Shown one piece after another: positions 45,920 to 57,488 of a stretch of DNA of 64,000 bases. This DNA comes from Planosporangium thailandense (GTDB lineage: Bacteria; Actinomycetota; Actinomycetes; Mycobacteriales; Micromonosporaceae). The stretch covers positions 124,001 to 188,000 of the forward strand of contig NZ_JAATVY010000009.1 in the NCBI RefSeq assembly GCF_011947195.1, in the 5' to 3' direction. Position numbers and translations under genes: made by a program. Positions within the stretch are counted from its first letter, which is position 1; each line of letters starts with the position of its first letter. The notes under the pieces are model-generated. The model did not search any database and had not been told where the DNA came from. It was given only the letters and a program-made list of their open reading frames with translations.

Positions 45920-46708
45920 CTAACCCGCGACGCGCACCCCGAGACCCCGCTCAGGCCGATACCAAGCTGTGCCAAAAGCGCCCGCGAGACCGACCCAGCC
46001 GGGGGCCACCCGTACCTCGACTTCGCTACCCACGGTGGTTGACGGCCTTCCAGGCACGGTGGCGGGGCCTCCGGGCGCACCGGCCGCCGGGCCTCCGGGC
46101 GCACCGGCCGCCGGGCCTCCGGGCGCACCGGCCGCCGGGCCTCCGGGCGCACCGGCCGCCGGGCCGACGAACCCCATCCGCAGCACGGCCTGCACCAGCC
46201 GCTGCGGCACCTCCACCCGCTCGCCGGCGTCGGTGTTCACCACCACGGGCACGTGATCGAGCAGGGCGTCGCGCAGCAACCGCTCCCCGACCGGCCGCCC
46301 GCGCACCCCGCCGGCGACCGCCTCCCGCAACGTCGTCTCCGCCGCCGTTCCGATCCGGCGCACCTCGGCGACGGGCAGCCGCTCCACGACCAGACCCGCG
46401 CCGGACGGCACCGGCCAGCGCCACTGCGCGTCCAGGCGCGGCGGGAGCGCCTCACTGCCCCGGTCGAGCGCGCCGAGCAGGTCGGCGGCGCGCACCGTCG
46501 CGTCGTCGGCGAGCCCGGCCCGTACCCGGCGGGTCACCAGCACACCGAACGGCAGCCGGGCCCACAGCTCCAGCACGCCGCCGCCGGCCGGGCGCAGCCG
46601 CACCAGCGCGGCGGCGTCCAGCCGGACGAGCCGGACGAGGTAGGCGCCGGCGTCGCCGACGCTCGCCGGCTCCAGCCCGATCACGCCGGCCCCCATCCGG
46701 TCGGTCAC
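45920..46708 (-). CDS. unknown protein with GGPAAGAP octapeptide repeats
   Basis: 262 residues. N-terminal part (about 1-180) is a regular globular sequence (LVRLVRLDAAALVRLRPAGGG, LLRDALLDHVPVVVNTDAGERVEVPQRLV) without a recognised family. Then come four exact copies of an 8-residue GGPAAGAP unit and a C-terminal 45-residue segment with Trp residues (VAPGWVGLAGAFGTAWYRP). GTG 46708 overlaps the thioesterase stop as GTGA, so it belongs to the ettA-thioesterase unit. Confidence 0.78.
   Translation of the reverse strand: MTDRMGAGVIGLEPASVGDAGAYLVRLVRLDAAALVRLRPAGGGVLELWARLPFGVLVTRRVRAGLADDATVRAADLLGALDRGSEALPPRLDAQWRWPVPSGAGLVVERLPVAEVRRIGTAAETTLREAVAGGVRGRPVGERLLRDALLDHVPVVVNTDAGERVEVPQRLVQAVLRMGFVGPAAGAPGGPAAGAPGGPAAGAPGGPAAGAPGGPATVPGRPSTTVGSEVEVRVAPGWVGLAGAFGTAWYRPERGLGVRVAG
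46065..46160. repeat. four perfect 24-bp tandem repeats, coding
   Basis: Units start at 46065, 46089, 46113 and 46137, each beginning GGGCCTCCGGGCGCACC on the plus strand, all identical, followed by a partial unit. On the coding strand they give the octapeptide linker. Identical DNA implies recent expansion and possible copy-number variation between strains. Confidence 0.92.
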
Positions 46709-47112
46709 GCCGGCCCCAGCCAGGGCTTCAGAAACTCCCGCTCGGCGTCCGACAGCCGCCGGGGGCGGCCGGCGGCAAGATCGAACGGTACGCACACCGA
46801 CCGCGCCCGGCTCGCCACCACCTCGCCGTCGAACAGCTCGTACGCGACCACGAAGCGACTGGGCCTGATCTCCTCGAGCCACATGTCGATCCGCACGGGA
46901 CGCCCGTACCCGACCGGCCGGAGGTAGTCGACCTCGTGCCGGTAGATCACCACACCCTGTTCCAGCGAGGTGACCCCGGCCTCCCGGGCGGCGTCGAACA
47001 TCAGCGCCACCCGGGCCTCTTCGTACAGCGTCAGGAACCGGGCGTTGTTGACGTGGCCGAACGCGTCCAGGTCCGACCAGCGCAGCGGGCAGTGGTACGT
47101 GTAGCGCGCCAC
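46705..47112 (-). CDS. hotdog-fold acyl-CoA thioesterase (4HBT type)
   Basis: 135 residues. LRWSDLDAFGHVNNARFLTLYEEAR carries the conserved Asp/His/Asn active-site block of 4-hydroxybenzoyl-CoA thioesterase-like proteins. Start GTG 47112 lies 2 bases after the stop of a second, similar thioesterase; the two are diverged relatives in one operon with ettA. Confidence 0.9.
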   Translation of the reverse strand: MARYTYHCPLRWSDLDAFGHVNNARFLTLYEEARVALMFDAAREAGVTSLEQGVVIYRHEVDYLRPVGYGRPVRIDMWLEEIRPSRFVVAYELFDGEVVASRARSVCVPFDLAAGRPRRLSDAEREFLKPWLGPA

Positions 47113-47114
47113 GG

Positions 47115-47532
47115 TCAGCCCCCGCTCGCGAAACGCTGCCAGTACGCCCGCTCGTCGTCGTCGAGCGGGCGCTTCTTGCCGTCGGCGTACGAGTACGCCA
47201 CGAGTACGCACTCGCAGCGCGCGACCACGCTGTCCCCGTCGTACATGCGCTGGGCGAGCGTCCACGACGAGGTGCCGATGGCGGCCACCCCGGTCTCCAC
47301 GCGGAGCGTGAGCCCCGGCCGGTACACGACCGGGGCCTCGTAGTCGACCGCCACCCGCGCGGCGATGCACCCTCGATCACCGGGCCGGCCCGGGACGCCC
47401 GTGGGCGCCCCGGCCAGCATCATCATCCGCGCGTCCTCGAAGTACGACAGGTAGCGGGCGTGGTTGACGTGGCCCAACTGGTCCGGGTCCGACCAGCGCA
47501 CCTGTGCCAGGAACACCGCCGGCCCGACCCGA

Positions 47533-47540
<8 letters not shown>
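47115..47540 (-). CDS. hotdog-fold acyl-CoA thioesterase, second copy
   Basis: 141 residues with VRWSDPDQLGHVNHARYLSYFEDARMMML, the same 4HBT signature as the next gene; AVDYEAPVVYRPGLTLRVET follows. GTG 47540 overlaps the ettA stop by 8 bases. The paired copies may act as a heteromer or on different acyl groups. Confidence 0.9.
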
Positions 47541-49209
<1,669 letters not shown>

Positions 49210-49506
49210 AGTGCGCCCTACCTCCGATAGATCGTGGTTTACCGCGGACGTACCGCGCAATGATCGCGTGTTGACCCGGCCGCCGTCGCGCCCAATCTTT
49301 CCAGGCCGGTCGCGTGCGGCACACATCACCCTGCTTCACGGTACGGCGGGAGCTGTCCGTCCGGGCCGCTGTATTACCAAACCCTCTTGGCACCCGCGAT
49401 ATTTCGTCGCGTACATCGGGTAGCCGTATACCTACCCCCGATGAAGATCTGCTCTTCAGTAGGCTGATTGGGCGATGTGGGCTCGTCCGTGGGGAGGGGA
49501 TCGACG

Positions 49507-50913
49507 GTGGGCCGAAGCTCTTTTGTCGTCGTGGCCAATCGACTGCCGGTAGACCGGGTCAGCACGCCGCAGGGGCCGCAGTGGCGGCGCAGCCCGGGCG
49601 GCCTGGTCACCGCGCTGCAACCGGTGCTCGCCGCACAGCGGGGCACCTGGATCGGCTGGACGGGGGCAGCGGCTGCGCCGGGCGAGCCACCGATGGAGCC
49701 GTTCGAGATCGAGGACGTGCGACTGCGGCCGGTGTCGCTGTCGGCGGACGAGATCGAGCGCTACTACGAGGGGTTCAGCAACTCCAGCCTCTGGCCGCTC
49801 TACCACGATGCCGTGGAGACCCCGATCTACCGGCGCCGCTGGTGGGACGCGTACCGGCGGGTCAACGAGCGCTTCGCCGAGGCGGCCGCGGAGGAGGCCG
49901 CCGAGGGCGGCGTGGTCTGGGTGCAGGACTACCAGCTCCAGCTCGTACCCGCGATGCTGCGCGCCCGCCGCCCCGATCTGCGCATCGGGTTCTTCCTGCA
50001 CATCCCGTTCCCACCGATCGAGCTGTTCGCCCAGTTGCCGCGCCGCATCGAGGTGCTGCGCGGGCTGCTCGGCGCCGACCTGGTCGGCTTCCAGCAGCCC
50101 CTGGCCGCCCAGAACTTCCTGCGGCTGACCCGCCACCTGCTGGGCCTCCGGCCGCGCGGCGAGACCGTCGAGGTGGGCGACCGCATCGTCACCGCGTCCG
50201 CGTTCCCGATCTCGATCGACGTCGCGGAGATCGAGAACCTGGTCGCCACACCCGCGGTACGCCAGCGCGCGGCGGAGATCCGCCATGAGCTCGGTGACCC
50301 CAAGACCATCCTGCTGGGCGTGGACCGTCTCGACTACACCAAGGGCATCGAGCAGCGACTCACCGCCTTCCAGGAGCTGCTCGCCGAGGGCCAGCTCAGC
50401 GTCCCGGACGTCGTCATGGTGCAGGTCGCCACGCCCAGCCGCGAGCGCGTCGAGCACTACCAGGCGCTGCGGGTCAAGGTCGAGCGGGAGGTGGGCCGGA
50501 TCAACGGTGACTACGGACGGGTAGGCGTTCCGGCGGTCCATTACCTTCACCAGTCGTACAGCCGCAGCGAGTTGGCCGCGCTCTACTGCGCCGCCGATGT
50601 CATGATGGTGACGCCGCTGCGCGACGGAATGAACCTGGTCGCCAAGGAATACGTAGCTGCAAGAGCGGACCTCGGTGGGGCGTTGGTACTCTCCGAGTTC
50701 GCCGGCGCGTCCGCCGAGTTGCGGCAGGCGTTCCTGGTAAACCCACACGACCTCGACGGGCTCAAGGATGCGCTCGTGCGCGCCATCAACGTCGATCCGA
50801 TTGAGGCCAACAGGCGGATGCGGGCGATGCGGCGCCACCTTCGGACCCACGACGTACGCGCGTGGGCCCGGTCCTTCCTAACTTCACTCGGTGTATCGGA
50901 CACGATGACATGA
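49507..50913 (+). CDS. otsA: trehalose-6-phosphate synthase
   Basis: GT20 enzyme making trehalose 6-phosphate from UDP- or GDP-glucose and glucose 6-phosphate; 468 residues. N-terminal [41 protein letters not shown] and the C-terminal nucleotide site [16 protein letters not shown] are intact. GTG 49507 is chosen because GGGGAGGGG precedes it; a TTG 39 bases upstream is rejected. Coupled to the phosphatase fusion by ATGA. A 297-base gap upstream divides it from the divergent ettA. Confidence 0.96.
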   Translation: MGRSSFVVVANRLPVDRVSTPQGPQWRRSPGGLVTALQPVLAAQRGTWIGWTGAAAAPGEPPMEPFEIEDVRLRPVSLSADEIERYYEGFSNSSLWPLYHDAVETPIYRRRWWDAYRRVNERFAEAAAEEAAEGGVVWVQDYQLQLVPAMLRARRPDLRIGFFLHIPFPPIELFAQLPRRIEVLRGLLGADLVGFQQPLAAQNFLRLTRHLLGLRPRGETVEVGDRIVTASAFPISIDVAEIENLVATPAVRQRAAEIRHELGDPKTILLGVDRLDYTKGIEQRLTAFQELLAEGQLSVPDVVMVQVATPSRERVEHYQALRVKVEREVGRINGDYGRVGVPAVHYLHQSYSRSELAALYCAADVMMVTPLRDGMNLVAKEYVAARADLGGALVLSEFAGASAELRQAFLVNPHDLDGLKDALVRAINVDPIEANRRMRAMRRHLRTHDVRAWARSFLTSLGVSDTMT

Positions 50914-53564
50914 ACGTTCAAACCGACGACGGGGGCGCGACGCCGCCCGGCCACCGTTCGGCCGCTCCGGCCGACCTCGCCGGACCGGCCGATGCCCTGG
51001 AGGCCGGGCTACGCGCCGCGTGCGCGCGGGTCGCCCGGGTACCCACCCTCCTCGTCGCGTGTGACTACGACGGCACCCTGGCGCCGATCGTGGAGGATCC
51101 CACCCGCGCCGCACCGCTGCCGGAGGCCGTCGCCGCGCTGCGGGCGCTCGCCAGCCTGCCGCAGACCACCGTGGCGGTGATCTCGGGACGTGCGCTCCGG
51201 GACCTCGCGGCCCTGTCGCGCCTGCCCAGCGAGGTGCATCTCGTCGGCAGCCACGGCTCGGAGTTCGACGTCGGCTTCGTCGACGCCCTGGCGCCGGACC
51301 TGCAGCAGTTGCACGGGGAGCTGGTCGAGACGCTGTCGGGTCTCGTACACCGCCGCCCCGGCGTACGGCTGGAGGTCAAGCCGGCCAGCGTGGCGGTGCA
51401 CACCCGGTCCGCCGAGCCGGAGGTCGCCCGGCTGGTCCTGGAGTCGATCCTCACCGGGCCGGCGACCTGGCCGGGCGTCACCGTGACCCAGGGCAAGCAG
51501 GTCATCGAGCTGTCGGTGATCACCACCAACAAGGGCCTGGCCGTCGACGCGCTGCGCACCCAGGTGTCGGCCAGCGCGGTGGTGTTCCTGGGCGACGACG
51601 TCACCGACGAGAACGCCTTCGCCCAACTGCACGGCCCCGACCTGGGGATCAAGGTCGGCCCGGGCGAGACCCGGGCGCACTTCCGCGTCTCCGGCCCGGT
51701 CGACGCCGTACGCCTGCTCGGCCTGCTGCTGCACTACCGCCGGCAGTGGCTGTTCGGCGAGCGGGCGGTGCCGATCGAGCGCCACTCGATGCTGGCCAAC
51801 GGGCGTACCGTCGGGCTGGTGACCCCGGACGCCCGGGTCAGCTGGCTGTGCCACCCCCGGCCGGACTCCTCGGCGATCTTCGCCGACCTGCTCGGCGGGC
51901 CCAGCGCCGGCCACTTCACCATCCGGCCCGAACGCGGTGGCCTGCCGCTGGGCCAGCGCTACCTGCCCGGCACCATGACTGTCGAGACGCGGTGGTCCGG
52001 GCTGACGATCACCGACTGGCTCGACACCCACCCGGTCAACGGCGTCGCCGAGGGGCACGGACACCCCCTCAACGTCTCGGACAACCAGGGCACGGCACTC
52101 ATCCGGGTGTTGACGGGCACCGCCCGGGCCCGGATCGAGTTCGCCCCGCGCCCGGAGTTCGGCCAGCTGCCCATCCGGTTGCAGCCGCTCGGCGACGGCC
52201 TGCTCGTCCTCGGCTCCAGCGAACCGATCGCGCTGTACTCCCCCGGCATCGAGTGGGACATCGTGTCCGACGGCGGCAACGAGATCGCCCGGGCGGTCGT
52301 GGACCTCGCGGCGAAGGGCGGCACGGCAACCCTGGAGCTGCGGCTGGGCACCGCCGACGTGGGGGCGCACGCCCTCGATCCCGACAAGCGCCGGATGATC
52401 ATCGAGGAGCGCTCGCGGGAGTGGTCGTCGTCGCTGCGGCTGCCGGCCCAGGCCCGCGAGGCCGTCCTGCGCAGCGCCCTCACGCTGCGGGGACTGTGCC
52501 ATGAGCCGACCGGCGCGGTCCTCGCCGCGGCCACCGCGTCGCTGCCCGAAGAGCTGGGCGGGGTCCGCAACTGGGACTACCGGTACTGCTGGCTGCGCGA
52601 CGCGGCCATGAGCGCCCGGGTACTGGTCGACCTCGGCTCGATCGAAGAAGCCGACCGGTTCCTGTCCTGGACGATGCGGGTGATCGAGTCGACCGGCGGA
52701 CACCCGGAGCGGCTGCACCCGCTGTACGCCGTCGACGGCAACGAACTCGGCGCCGAGGCGGTCATCGACACGCTGCCCGGCTACGCCGGCTCCCGGCCGG
52801 TACGCGTCGGCAACGCCGCCAACCGGCAGGTCCAGCTCGACGTGTTCGGGCCGGTGGCCGACCTGATCGCGGCCGTCGTGGACCACCGCGGACTCACGCC
52901 CAACGACGTGGCGGTCATGGGCGCGATGGTCGAGGCCGTCGAGCGGCGCTGGCACGAGCCCGACCACGGCCTGTGGGAAGCCCGGCTGCCCCCGCGCCAC
53001 CACGTGTACTCCAAGGTCATGTGCTGGCTGACCGTCGACCGGGCCATCCACCTCGGCGAGAAGCACGGCATGCCGATCCGGCCGGAGTGGCGCGAACTGC
53101 GCGACACGATCGCCGACAACGTCCTCACCCACGGCTGGCATGACAAGGTCGGCGCCTACACGGTCGCATACGGCGACCGCGACCTGGACGCCTCCTCGCT
53201 GTGGATCGGGCTGTCCGGGCTGCTGGCCGACGACGACCCACGGTTCCTGAAGACCGTCCTGGCGATCGAGGCGGAGCTGCGCAGCGGCGCGACGGTCTAC
53301 CGGTACCTGTGGGACGACGGCCTGCCCGGCCGGGAAGGCGGCTTCCACATCTGCACCGCCTGGCTGATCGAGGCGTATCTGCGTACCGGTCGCCGCACGG
53401 AGGCCGAGGAGCTGTTCCAGCAGATGCTCGACACCGCCGGCCCGACCGGCCTGCTGCCCGAGCAGTACGACCCGGAGGCCGAGCGCGGCCTGGGCAACCA
53501 CCCCCAGGCGTACAGCCACCTCGGGCTGATCCGCTGCGCGATGCTGCTCGACCAGGCGCGCTGA
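50910..53564 (+). CDS. otsB: fusion of trehalose-6-phosphatase (OtsB) and GH15 glycosidase
   Basis: 884 residues. N-terminal HAD phosphatase (about 35-285): DYDGTLAPI motif [18 protein letters not shown] motif IV. After a short linker, a complete GH15 glucoamylase/trehalase-like protein (about 295-880): N-terminal beta domain ([19 protein letters not shown]), then the alpha/alpha barrel with [17 protein letters not shown] and [26 protein letters not shown]. Mycobacterial GH15 relatives hydrolyse trehalose, so one chain could carry both trehalose formation and breakdown. Start overlaps the otsA stop. Confidence 0.92.
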   Translation: MNVQTDDGGATPPGHRSAAPADLAGPADALEAGLRAACARVARVPTLLVACDYDGTLAPIVEDPTRAAPLPEAVAALRALASLPQTTVAVISGRALRDLAALSRLPSEVHLVGSHGSEFDVGFVDALAPDLQQLHGELVETLSGLVHRRPGVRLEVKPASVAVHTRSAEPEVARLVLESILTGPATWPGVTVTQGKQVIELSVITTNKGLAVDALRTQVSASAVVFLGDDVTDENAFAQLHGPDLGIKVGPGETRAHFRVSGPVDAVRLLGLLLHYRRQWLFGERAVPIERHSMLANGRTVGLVTPDARVSWLCHPRPDSSAIFADLLGGPSAGHFTIRPERGGLPLGQRYLPGTMTVETRWSGLTITDWLDTHPVNGVAEGHGHPLNVSDNQGTALIRVLTGTARARIEFAPRPEFGQLPIRLQPLGDGLLVLGSSEPIALYSPGIEWDIVSDGGNEIARAVVDLAAKGGTATLELRLGTADVGAHALDPDKRRMIIEERSREWSSSLRLPAQAREAVLRSALTLRGLCHEPTGAVLAAATASLPEELGGVRNWDYRYCWLRDAAMSARVLVDLGSIEEADRFLSWTMRVIESTGGHPERLHPLYAVDGNELGAEAVIDTLPGYAGSRPVRVGNAANRQVQLDVFGPVADLIAAVVDHRGLTPNDVAVMGAMVEAVERRWHEPDHGLWEARLPPRHHVYSKVMCWLTVDRAIHLGEKHGMPIRPEWRELRDTIADNVLTHGWHDKVGAYTVAYGDRDLDASSLWIGLSGLLADDDPRFLKTVLAIEAELRSGATVYRYLWDDGLPGREGGFHICTAWLIEAYLRTGRRTEAEELFQQMLDTAGPTGLLPEQYDPEAERGLGNHPQAYSHLGLIRCAMLLDQAR

Positions 53565-53581
53565 CGTACATCTGACACCAG

Positions 53582-53621
53582 CAAGGCCCGGTGCGCGCCG
53601 ACCGCAGCGCACCGGGCCTTG
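53582..53621. terminator. terminator hairpin after the trehalose operon
   Basis: Perfect 15-bp stem CAAGGCCCGGTGCGC (53582-53596) with GCGCACCGGGCCTTG (53607-53621), 10-base loop, 18 bases past the otsB-GH15 stop. Confidence 0.88.
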
Positions 53622-53718
53622 CCGACGGTCGAACAATCCCTCATTCTCCCCGTTTGAGGGCCGATCTTCCGATGGGAAGGAGTCGGCGAAGCGGGCGGGG
53701 TTGGCGAGGGAGGCGACG

Positions 53719-55155
53719 GTGGGGGCAGCGCGGCCCGGTCGGGCATCGCCGCGCGGCTTCGTGCCCGCGTACCTGCTCGCCGTCGCCCTCGCGGCCGGAA
53801 TCCAGGCCGCCAGCCCGGAGCGCGCGCTGCCGTTTGTCTACGCCGCGACGGTCGCCCTTCCCCTGATCACGATCCCCATCGGCGTGCGGGCCAACCGCAT
53901 CGACCGGCCACTGCCCTTGTACATACTCGCGCTCGGGACCGGCCTGTCCGCCGCATCGAGCGTGGTGTCGGGCATCGGTGACCTGTTCGGCCCGGTGCCG
54001 GGCGGGCCCGTGGCAGCCGGCATCCTCGACCTCGTCGCGTACGTGGGTGTGCTGGCCGCCGCCGCCATTCTGGTCGCCCAGCAGGCGCCCCGCGACGCCG
54101 GCCGGGTCATCGACGCGGCCCTCATCGGGACCTGCGGCGCGGGGATGCTCTGGGAGTGGGTACTGCGATCACACCTCTCGCCCAACTACCAGACCCCGGC
54201 CGGCACGGTGTCGGCTCTGGTCGCCACGCTGGCCCTGATGGCCATCCTCGGGTCGCTGCTGCGGGTGTTGCGGACAGCCACCCGGGCCCGAGCACCGCTG
54301 GCCCTCATGCTCGTGGCGCTGAGCATCGCCACCCTCGGCAGAATGTTCGATCAGCTCGGCTACCCCGAGGGCCGGTCGCCGTTCCTGTGGAGCCCCTGCT
54401 GGGTGAGTCTCGCCGCCGCGGCGCTGCACCCCGCCGCCCGGTACCTGACGGTCCCGACGCACAAGGAGCCCGACCCGGTGACGAGCGGCCGGCTGCTGCG
54501 CCTGGGCCTGATCCTCGCCGTGATCCCGCTCGTCGGTGGCGTACCGCAGCTGTTCGGCCAGCCGTCGGACGGGCTGCTGCTGACCGTCGGCGTCCTCGCG
54601 ACCATCCCGCTGGTGCTGATCCGGGTCGGCCAGCTCGCCCGCCAACGCACCGAGGCCCAGGACGCCCTCGCCTACCAGGCCGCACATGACGAGCTGACCG
54701 GGTTACCGAACCGGCGCGCCGTGCTCGAACAGCTCGACCGGGCGGTCGAGCGATTCAACGCCGGGGAGCTCGACCAGCTCACCGTGCTCTTCTGCGACCT
54801 CGACGGCTTCAAGCCCGTCAACGACCGGCTCGGCCATCAGGTCGGCGACGAAGTGCTGCGGGTGGCCGCGCTGCGGCTGCATGAGTGCGTACGCGCCAGC
54901 GATCTCGTCGGCCGGTTCGGCGGCGACGAGTTCCTGGTCATCTGCCCGCACACCTGCGGGGACGACATCGCGTCCCGCGTCGAGCGGGTCTTCGCCGCCC
55001 CGCTCACCGTCTCGGCCGGACCCGTGACCCTGGGGGTCAGCGTCGGCATCGCCCGTACCAGCCCCGGCGCTCCGACCACCAGCGACGCTCTCGTCGCCGC
55101 CGCCGACGGCGCGATGTACGCGATCAAGCGCGCCCGGCAGGCGGAGGCGCACTAG
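53719..55155 (+). CDS. membrane diguanylate cyclase (GGDEF)
   Basis: 478 residues. The N-terminal 300 hold about eight to ten membrane helices with no recognisable sensor domain; then a GGDEF domain (AHDELTGLPNRRAVLEQL, LFCDLDGFKPVNDRLGHQVGDEVL, FGGDEFLVI) with an inhibitory-site RxxD (RASD) five residues before GGDEF. It should make cyclic di-GMP and be feedback inhibited. GTG 53719 is preceded by GAGGGAGG. Its TAG shares CTAG with the stop of the convergent cysG-like gene. Confidence 0.93.
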   Translation: MGAARPGRASPRGFVPAYLLAVALAAGIQAASPERALPFVYAATVALPLITIPIGVRANRIDRPLPLYILALGTGLSAASSVVSGIGDLFGPVPGGPVAAGILDLVAYVGVLAAAAILVAQQAPRDAGRVIDAALIGTCGAGMLWEWVLRSHLSPNYQTPAGTVSALVATLALMAILGSLLRVLRTATRARAPLALMLVALSIATLGRMFDQLGYPEGRSPFLWSPCWVSLAAAALHPAARYLTVPTHKEPDPVTSGRLLRLGLILAVIPLVGGVPQLFGQPSDGLLLTVGVLATIPLVLIRVGQLARQRTEAQDALAYQAAHDELTGLPNRRAVLEQLDRAVERFNAGELDQLTVLFCDLDGFKPVNDRLGHQVGDEVLRVAALRLHECVRASDLVGRFGGDEFLVICPHTCGDDIASRVERVFAAPLTVSAGPVTLGVSVGIARTSPGAPTTSDALVAAADGAMYAIKRARQAEAH

Positions 55156-56351
55156 TCGGACGGCAGGACGTTCACCACGTCACCGAGTACCACGATCGCC
55201 GGCGGGCGCAGCCCGGCCTCGGCGACCTGCTCGGCGATCGTGTCCAGGCGGCCCCGGATCACCCGCTGGGCCCCGGTCGTACCCTCCTGGACGACGGCCG
55301 CTGGGGTCGCGGCGGGCCGGCCGTGCGCCAGCAGCGTCGCGGCGATGGCGGCCAGGTTCTTCAGGCCCATCAGGACGCACACGGTGCCGCGCAGGCGGGC
55401 CAGGGCCGGCCAGTCGACGAGGGACGCCGGGTGGTCCGGCGGTACATGGCCGGAGACGACGACGAGCTCGTGCGCCACGCCCCGGTGCGTCACCGGGATG
55501 CCGGCCACGGCCGGGGCGGCCAGGGCGCTCGTCACGCCGGGGACCACGGTCACCGGAATGCCGGCCTCGACGCAGGCGATCAGCTCCTCGCCGCCGCGGC
55601 CGAACAGGTACGGGTCGCCGCCCTTGAGCCGGACGACGAACCGGCCTTCCTTGGCCCGCTCGACCAGGATCCGGTTGATCTCCTCCTGGGTCCGCGACGG
55701 CCCGTACGGGATCTTCGACGCGTCCACCAGCTCCACCTCGGGGCGCAGCTCGTCGAGCAGCAGGCCCGGTACGAGCCGGTCGGCCACCACGACCTCGGCG
55801 GCGGCGAGCAGCCGCCGGCCCCGGACGGTGATCAGCTCGGGGTCGCCGGGCCCGGCGCCGACGAGCGCGACGCCCGGGCCAGGTCGCTCCAGGTCCAGGG
55901 CACCTTCGCCAAGTCGTTCCCGGATTCCGTCCCGGATCGCCATGGCCCGGCGCGGGTCGCCGCCGCCGAGCACCGCCACGGTCACCGGACCGTGGCGGGT
56001 CACCGCCGGTGTCCACGCCGTCGCCGCGTGGCGGTCGTCGGCGCGTACGCAGAAGATCCGGCGCTCCCGCGCCGCGTCGCCGATCTCGGTCGCCGCAGCC
56101 GGGTCGTCGATGGCGACCTGCACCAGCCAGGCGCCGTCCAGGTCGCCCGCCTCGAACCGGCGCGCCCGCCACCGGACCCGGCCGGCGGTGGCCAGGTCGT
56201 GCAGGGCCGGGGTCAGCACCGGCGCGACCAGCACCACGTCGGCGCCGGCCGCCAGCAGCGCCGGGACCCGCCGGGTGGCCACCGTCCCGCCACCGACGAC
56301 GAGGACGCGCAGCCCCTCCAGGCGCAGCCCTATCGGGTACAGCTCGCTCAC
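55152..56351 (-). CDS. siroheme synthase CysG-like: precorrin-2 dehydrogenase plus uroporphyrinogen-III methyltransferase
   Basis: 399 residues. N-terminal Rossmann domain (LRVLVVGGGTVATRRVPALL) for precorrin-2 oxidation, a short middle region, then the SUMT domain (VALVGAGPGDPELITVRG, VVRLKGGDPYLFGRGGEE, VPGVTSALAAPAVAGIPVTHR). Feeds both siroheme and cobalamin. GTG 56351 with GGGAGGGGAGA upstream. Downstream of cobT after a 48-nt palindrome. Confidence 0.93.
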   Translation of the reverse strand: MSELYPIGLRLEGLRVLVVGGGTVATRRVPALLAAGADVVLVAPVLTPALHDLATAGRVRWRARRFEAGDLDGAWLVQVAIDDPAAATEIGDAARERRIFCVRADDRHAATAWTPAVTRHGPVTVAVLGGGDPRRAMAIRDGIRERLGEGALDLERPGPGVALVGAGPGDPELITVRGRRLLAAAEVVVADRLVPGLLLDELRPEVELVDASKIPYGPSRTQEEINRILVERAKEGRFVVRLKGGDPYLFGRGGEELIACVEAGIPVTVVPGVTSALAAPAVAGIPVTHRGVAHELVVVSGHVPPDHPASLVDWPALARLRGTVCVLMGLKNLAAIAATLLAHGRPAATPAAVVQEGTTGAQRVIRGRLDTIAEQVAEAGLRPPAIVVLGDVVNVLPSD

Positions 56352-56375
56352 TCTCTCCCCTCCCCTGCTTTCGAC

Positions 56376-56423
56376 GATCTTGGACACTTGTGCGACCTAT
56401 AGGTCTCACAAGTGTCCAAGATC
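56376..56423. repeat. 48-nt GATC-bounded palindrome between cobT and the cysG-like gene
   Basis: Perfect 17-nt arms (56376-56392, 56407-56423), GATCTTGGACACTTGTG and its complement, with a further palindrome GACCTATAGGTC inside the loop, giving an almost complete cruciform. Six bases past the cobT stop; a terminator for the cobC-cobT unit is likely. Shares 14 outer bases per arm with 35490-35537 apart from one change. Confidence 0.92.
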
Positions 56424-56429
56424 CCCGGG

Positions 56430-57488
56430 TTACTTCTCGCTGACGCCGGCCGCATCGAACGTCGCCACCTCGTGGAGCACCCGGACCGCGCAGGCCACGA
56501 TCGGCAGCGCGAGCAACGCGCCGGTCCCCTCGCCGAGGCGTAGCCCCAGGTCGACCAGCGGGTGCAGGCCGAGGTGGGCCAGCGCCACCGTAGCGCCCGG
56601 CTCCGCCGACCGGTGCCCGGCCACCATCGCGGCCACCGCGGCGGGGGCCAGTGCCGCCGCCACGAGCGCCGCCGAGGCGGCGATGACCCCGTCGAGCAGT
56701 ACCGGCACCCGCCGGGCCGCCGCGCCCAGGACGTACCCGGCGATCGCCGCGTGCTCCAGGCCGCCCACGGCCGCGAGCGCGCCGATCGGGTCGTCGGCCG
56801 AGACCTGGTGCCGCGACAGCGCCTGCCGGACCACGGTCACCTTGTGCGCATGGGTGAGATCGTCGATCCCGGTGCCCCGGCCGGTGACCTCCGCCGGGTC
56901 GGCGCCGGTGAACACCGAGATCAACGCGGCGGCGGGCGTGGTGTTGGCGATGCCCATGTCGCCGGTCAGCAGGGTCTTCGCGCCTTCGTCGATCAACTGG
57001 TTGGCGACGTCGACGCCGACCGTGAGCGCCTGCCGCGCCTCGTCGCGGGTCAGCGCCGGCCCACCCGTGAAGTCCCGGGTGCCGGCGCGGACCTTGCGGA
57101 TCAGCAGCCCGTCGGCCGGCGCCAGGTCGCACCCGACGCCCACGTCGACGACGGTGACGCTCGCGCCGCCCTGCCGCGCGAACGCGTTGACCACGGCGCC
57201 ACCGGCCAGAAAGTTCGCCACCATCTGGGCGGTGACCTCCTGCGGCCACGGGGTGACGCCCTGTGCGTGCACGCCGTGGTCCCCGGCGAACACGGCGACC
57301 GCGCCGGGGGTGGGCTGCGGCGGCGGGCAGGTGCCCGCCAGGCCGGCGAGGCGGGCGGACAGCTCTTCCAGCGCGCCCAGCGAGCCGGGCGGCTTGGTCA
57401 GCCGCAGGTGCAGGTCGCGGGCGGCCTGCGCCGCCGCGACGTCGGCCGGCGCGATGGCCGCGATCGTGCGGTCGAGCAGTTCGGTCAC
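56430..57488 (-). CDS. cobT: nicotinate-nucleotide-dimethylbenzimidazole phosphoribosyltransferase
   Basis: 352 residues, standard CobT length. FAGDHGVHAQGVTPWPQEVT, TGDMGIANTTPAAAL and the catalytic Glu in LGEGTGALLALPIV are visible. Activates the lower ligand of cobalamin. GTG 57488 overlaps the stop of the cobC-like gene as GTGA. Confidence 0.95.
   Translation of the reverse strand: MTELLDRTIAAIAPADVAAAQAARDLHLRLTKPPGSLGALEELSARLAGLAGTCPPPQPTPGAVAVFAGDHGVHAQGVTPWPQEVTAQMVANFLAGGAVVNAFARQGGASVTVVDVGVGCDLAPADGLLIRKVRAGTRDFTGGPALTRDEARQALTVGVDVANQLIDEGAKTLLTGDMGIANTTPAAALISVFTGADPAEVTGRGTGIDDLTHAHKVTVVRQALSRHQVSADDPIGALAAVGGLEHAAIAGYVLGAAARRVPVLLDGVIAASAALVAAALAPAAVAAMVAGHRSAEPGATVALAHLGLHPLVDLGLRLGEGTGALLALPIVACAVRVLHEVATFDAAGVSEK

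Noticed and set aside
46065-46160. Possible CRISPR array
   Set aside because: Units are directly adjacent without spacers and encode an octapeptide repeat.
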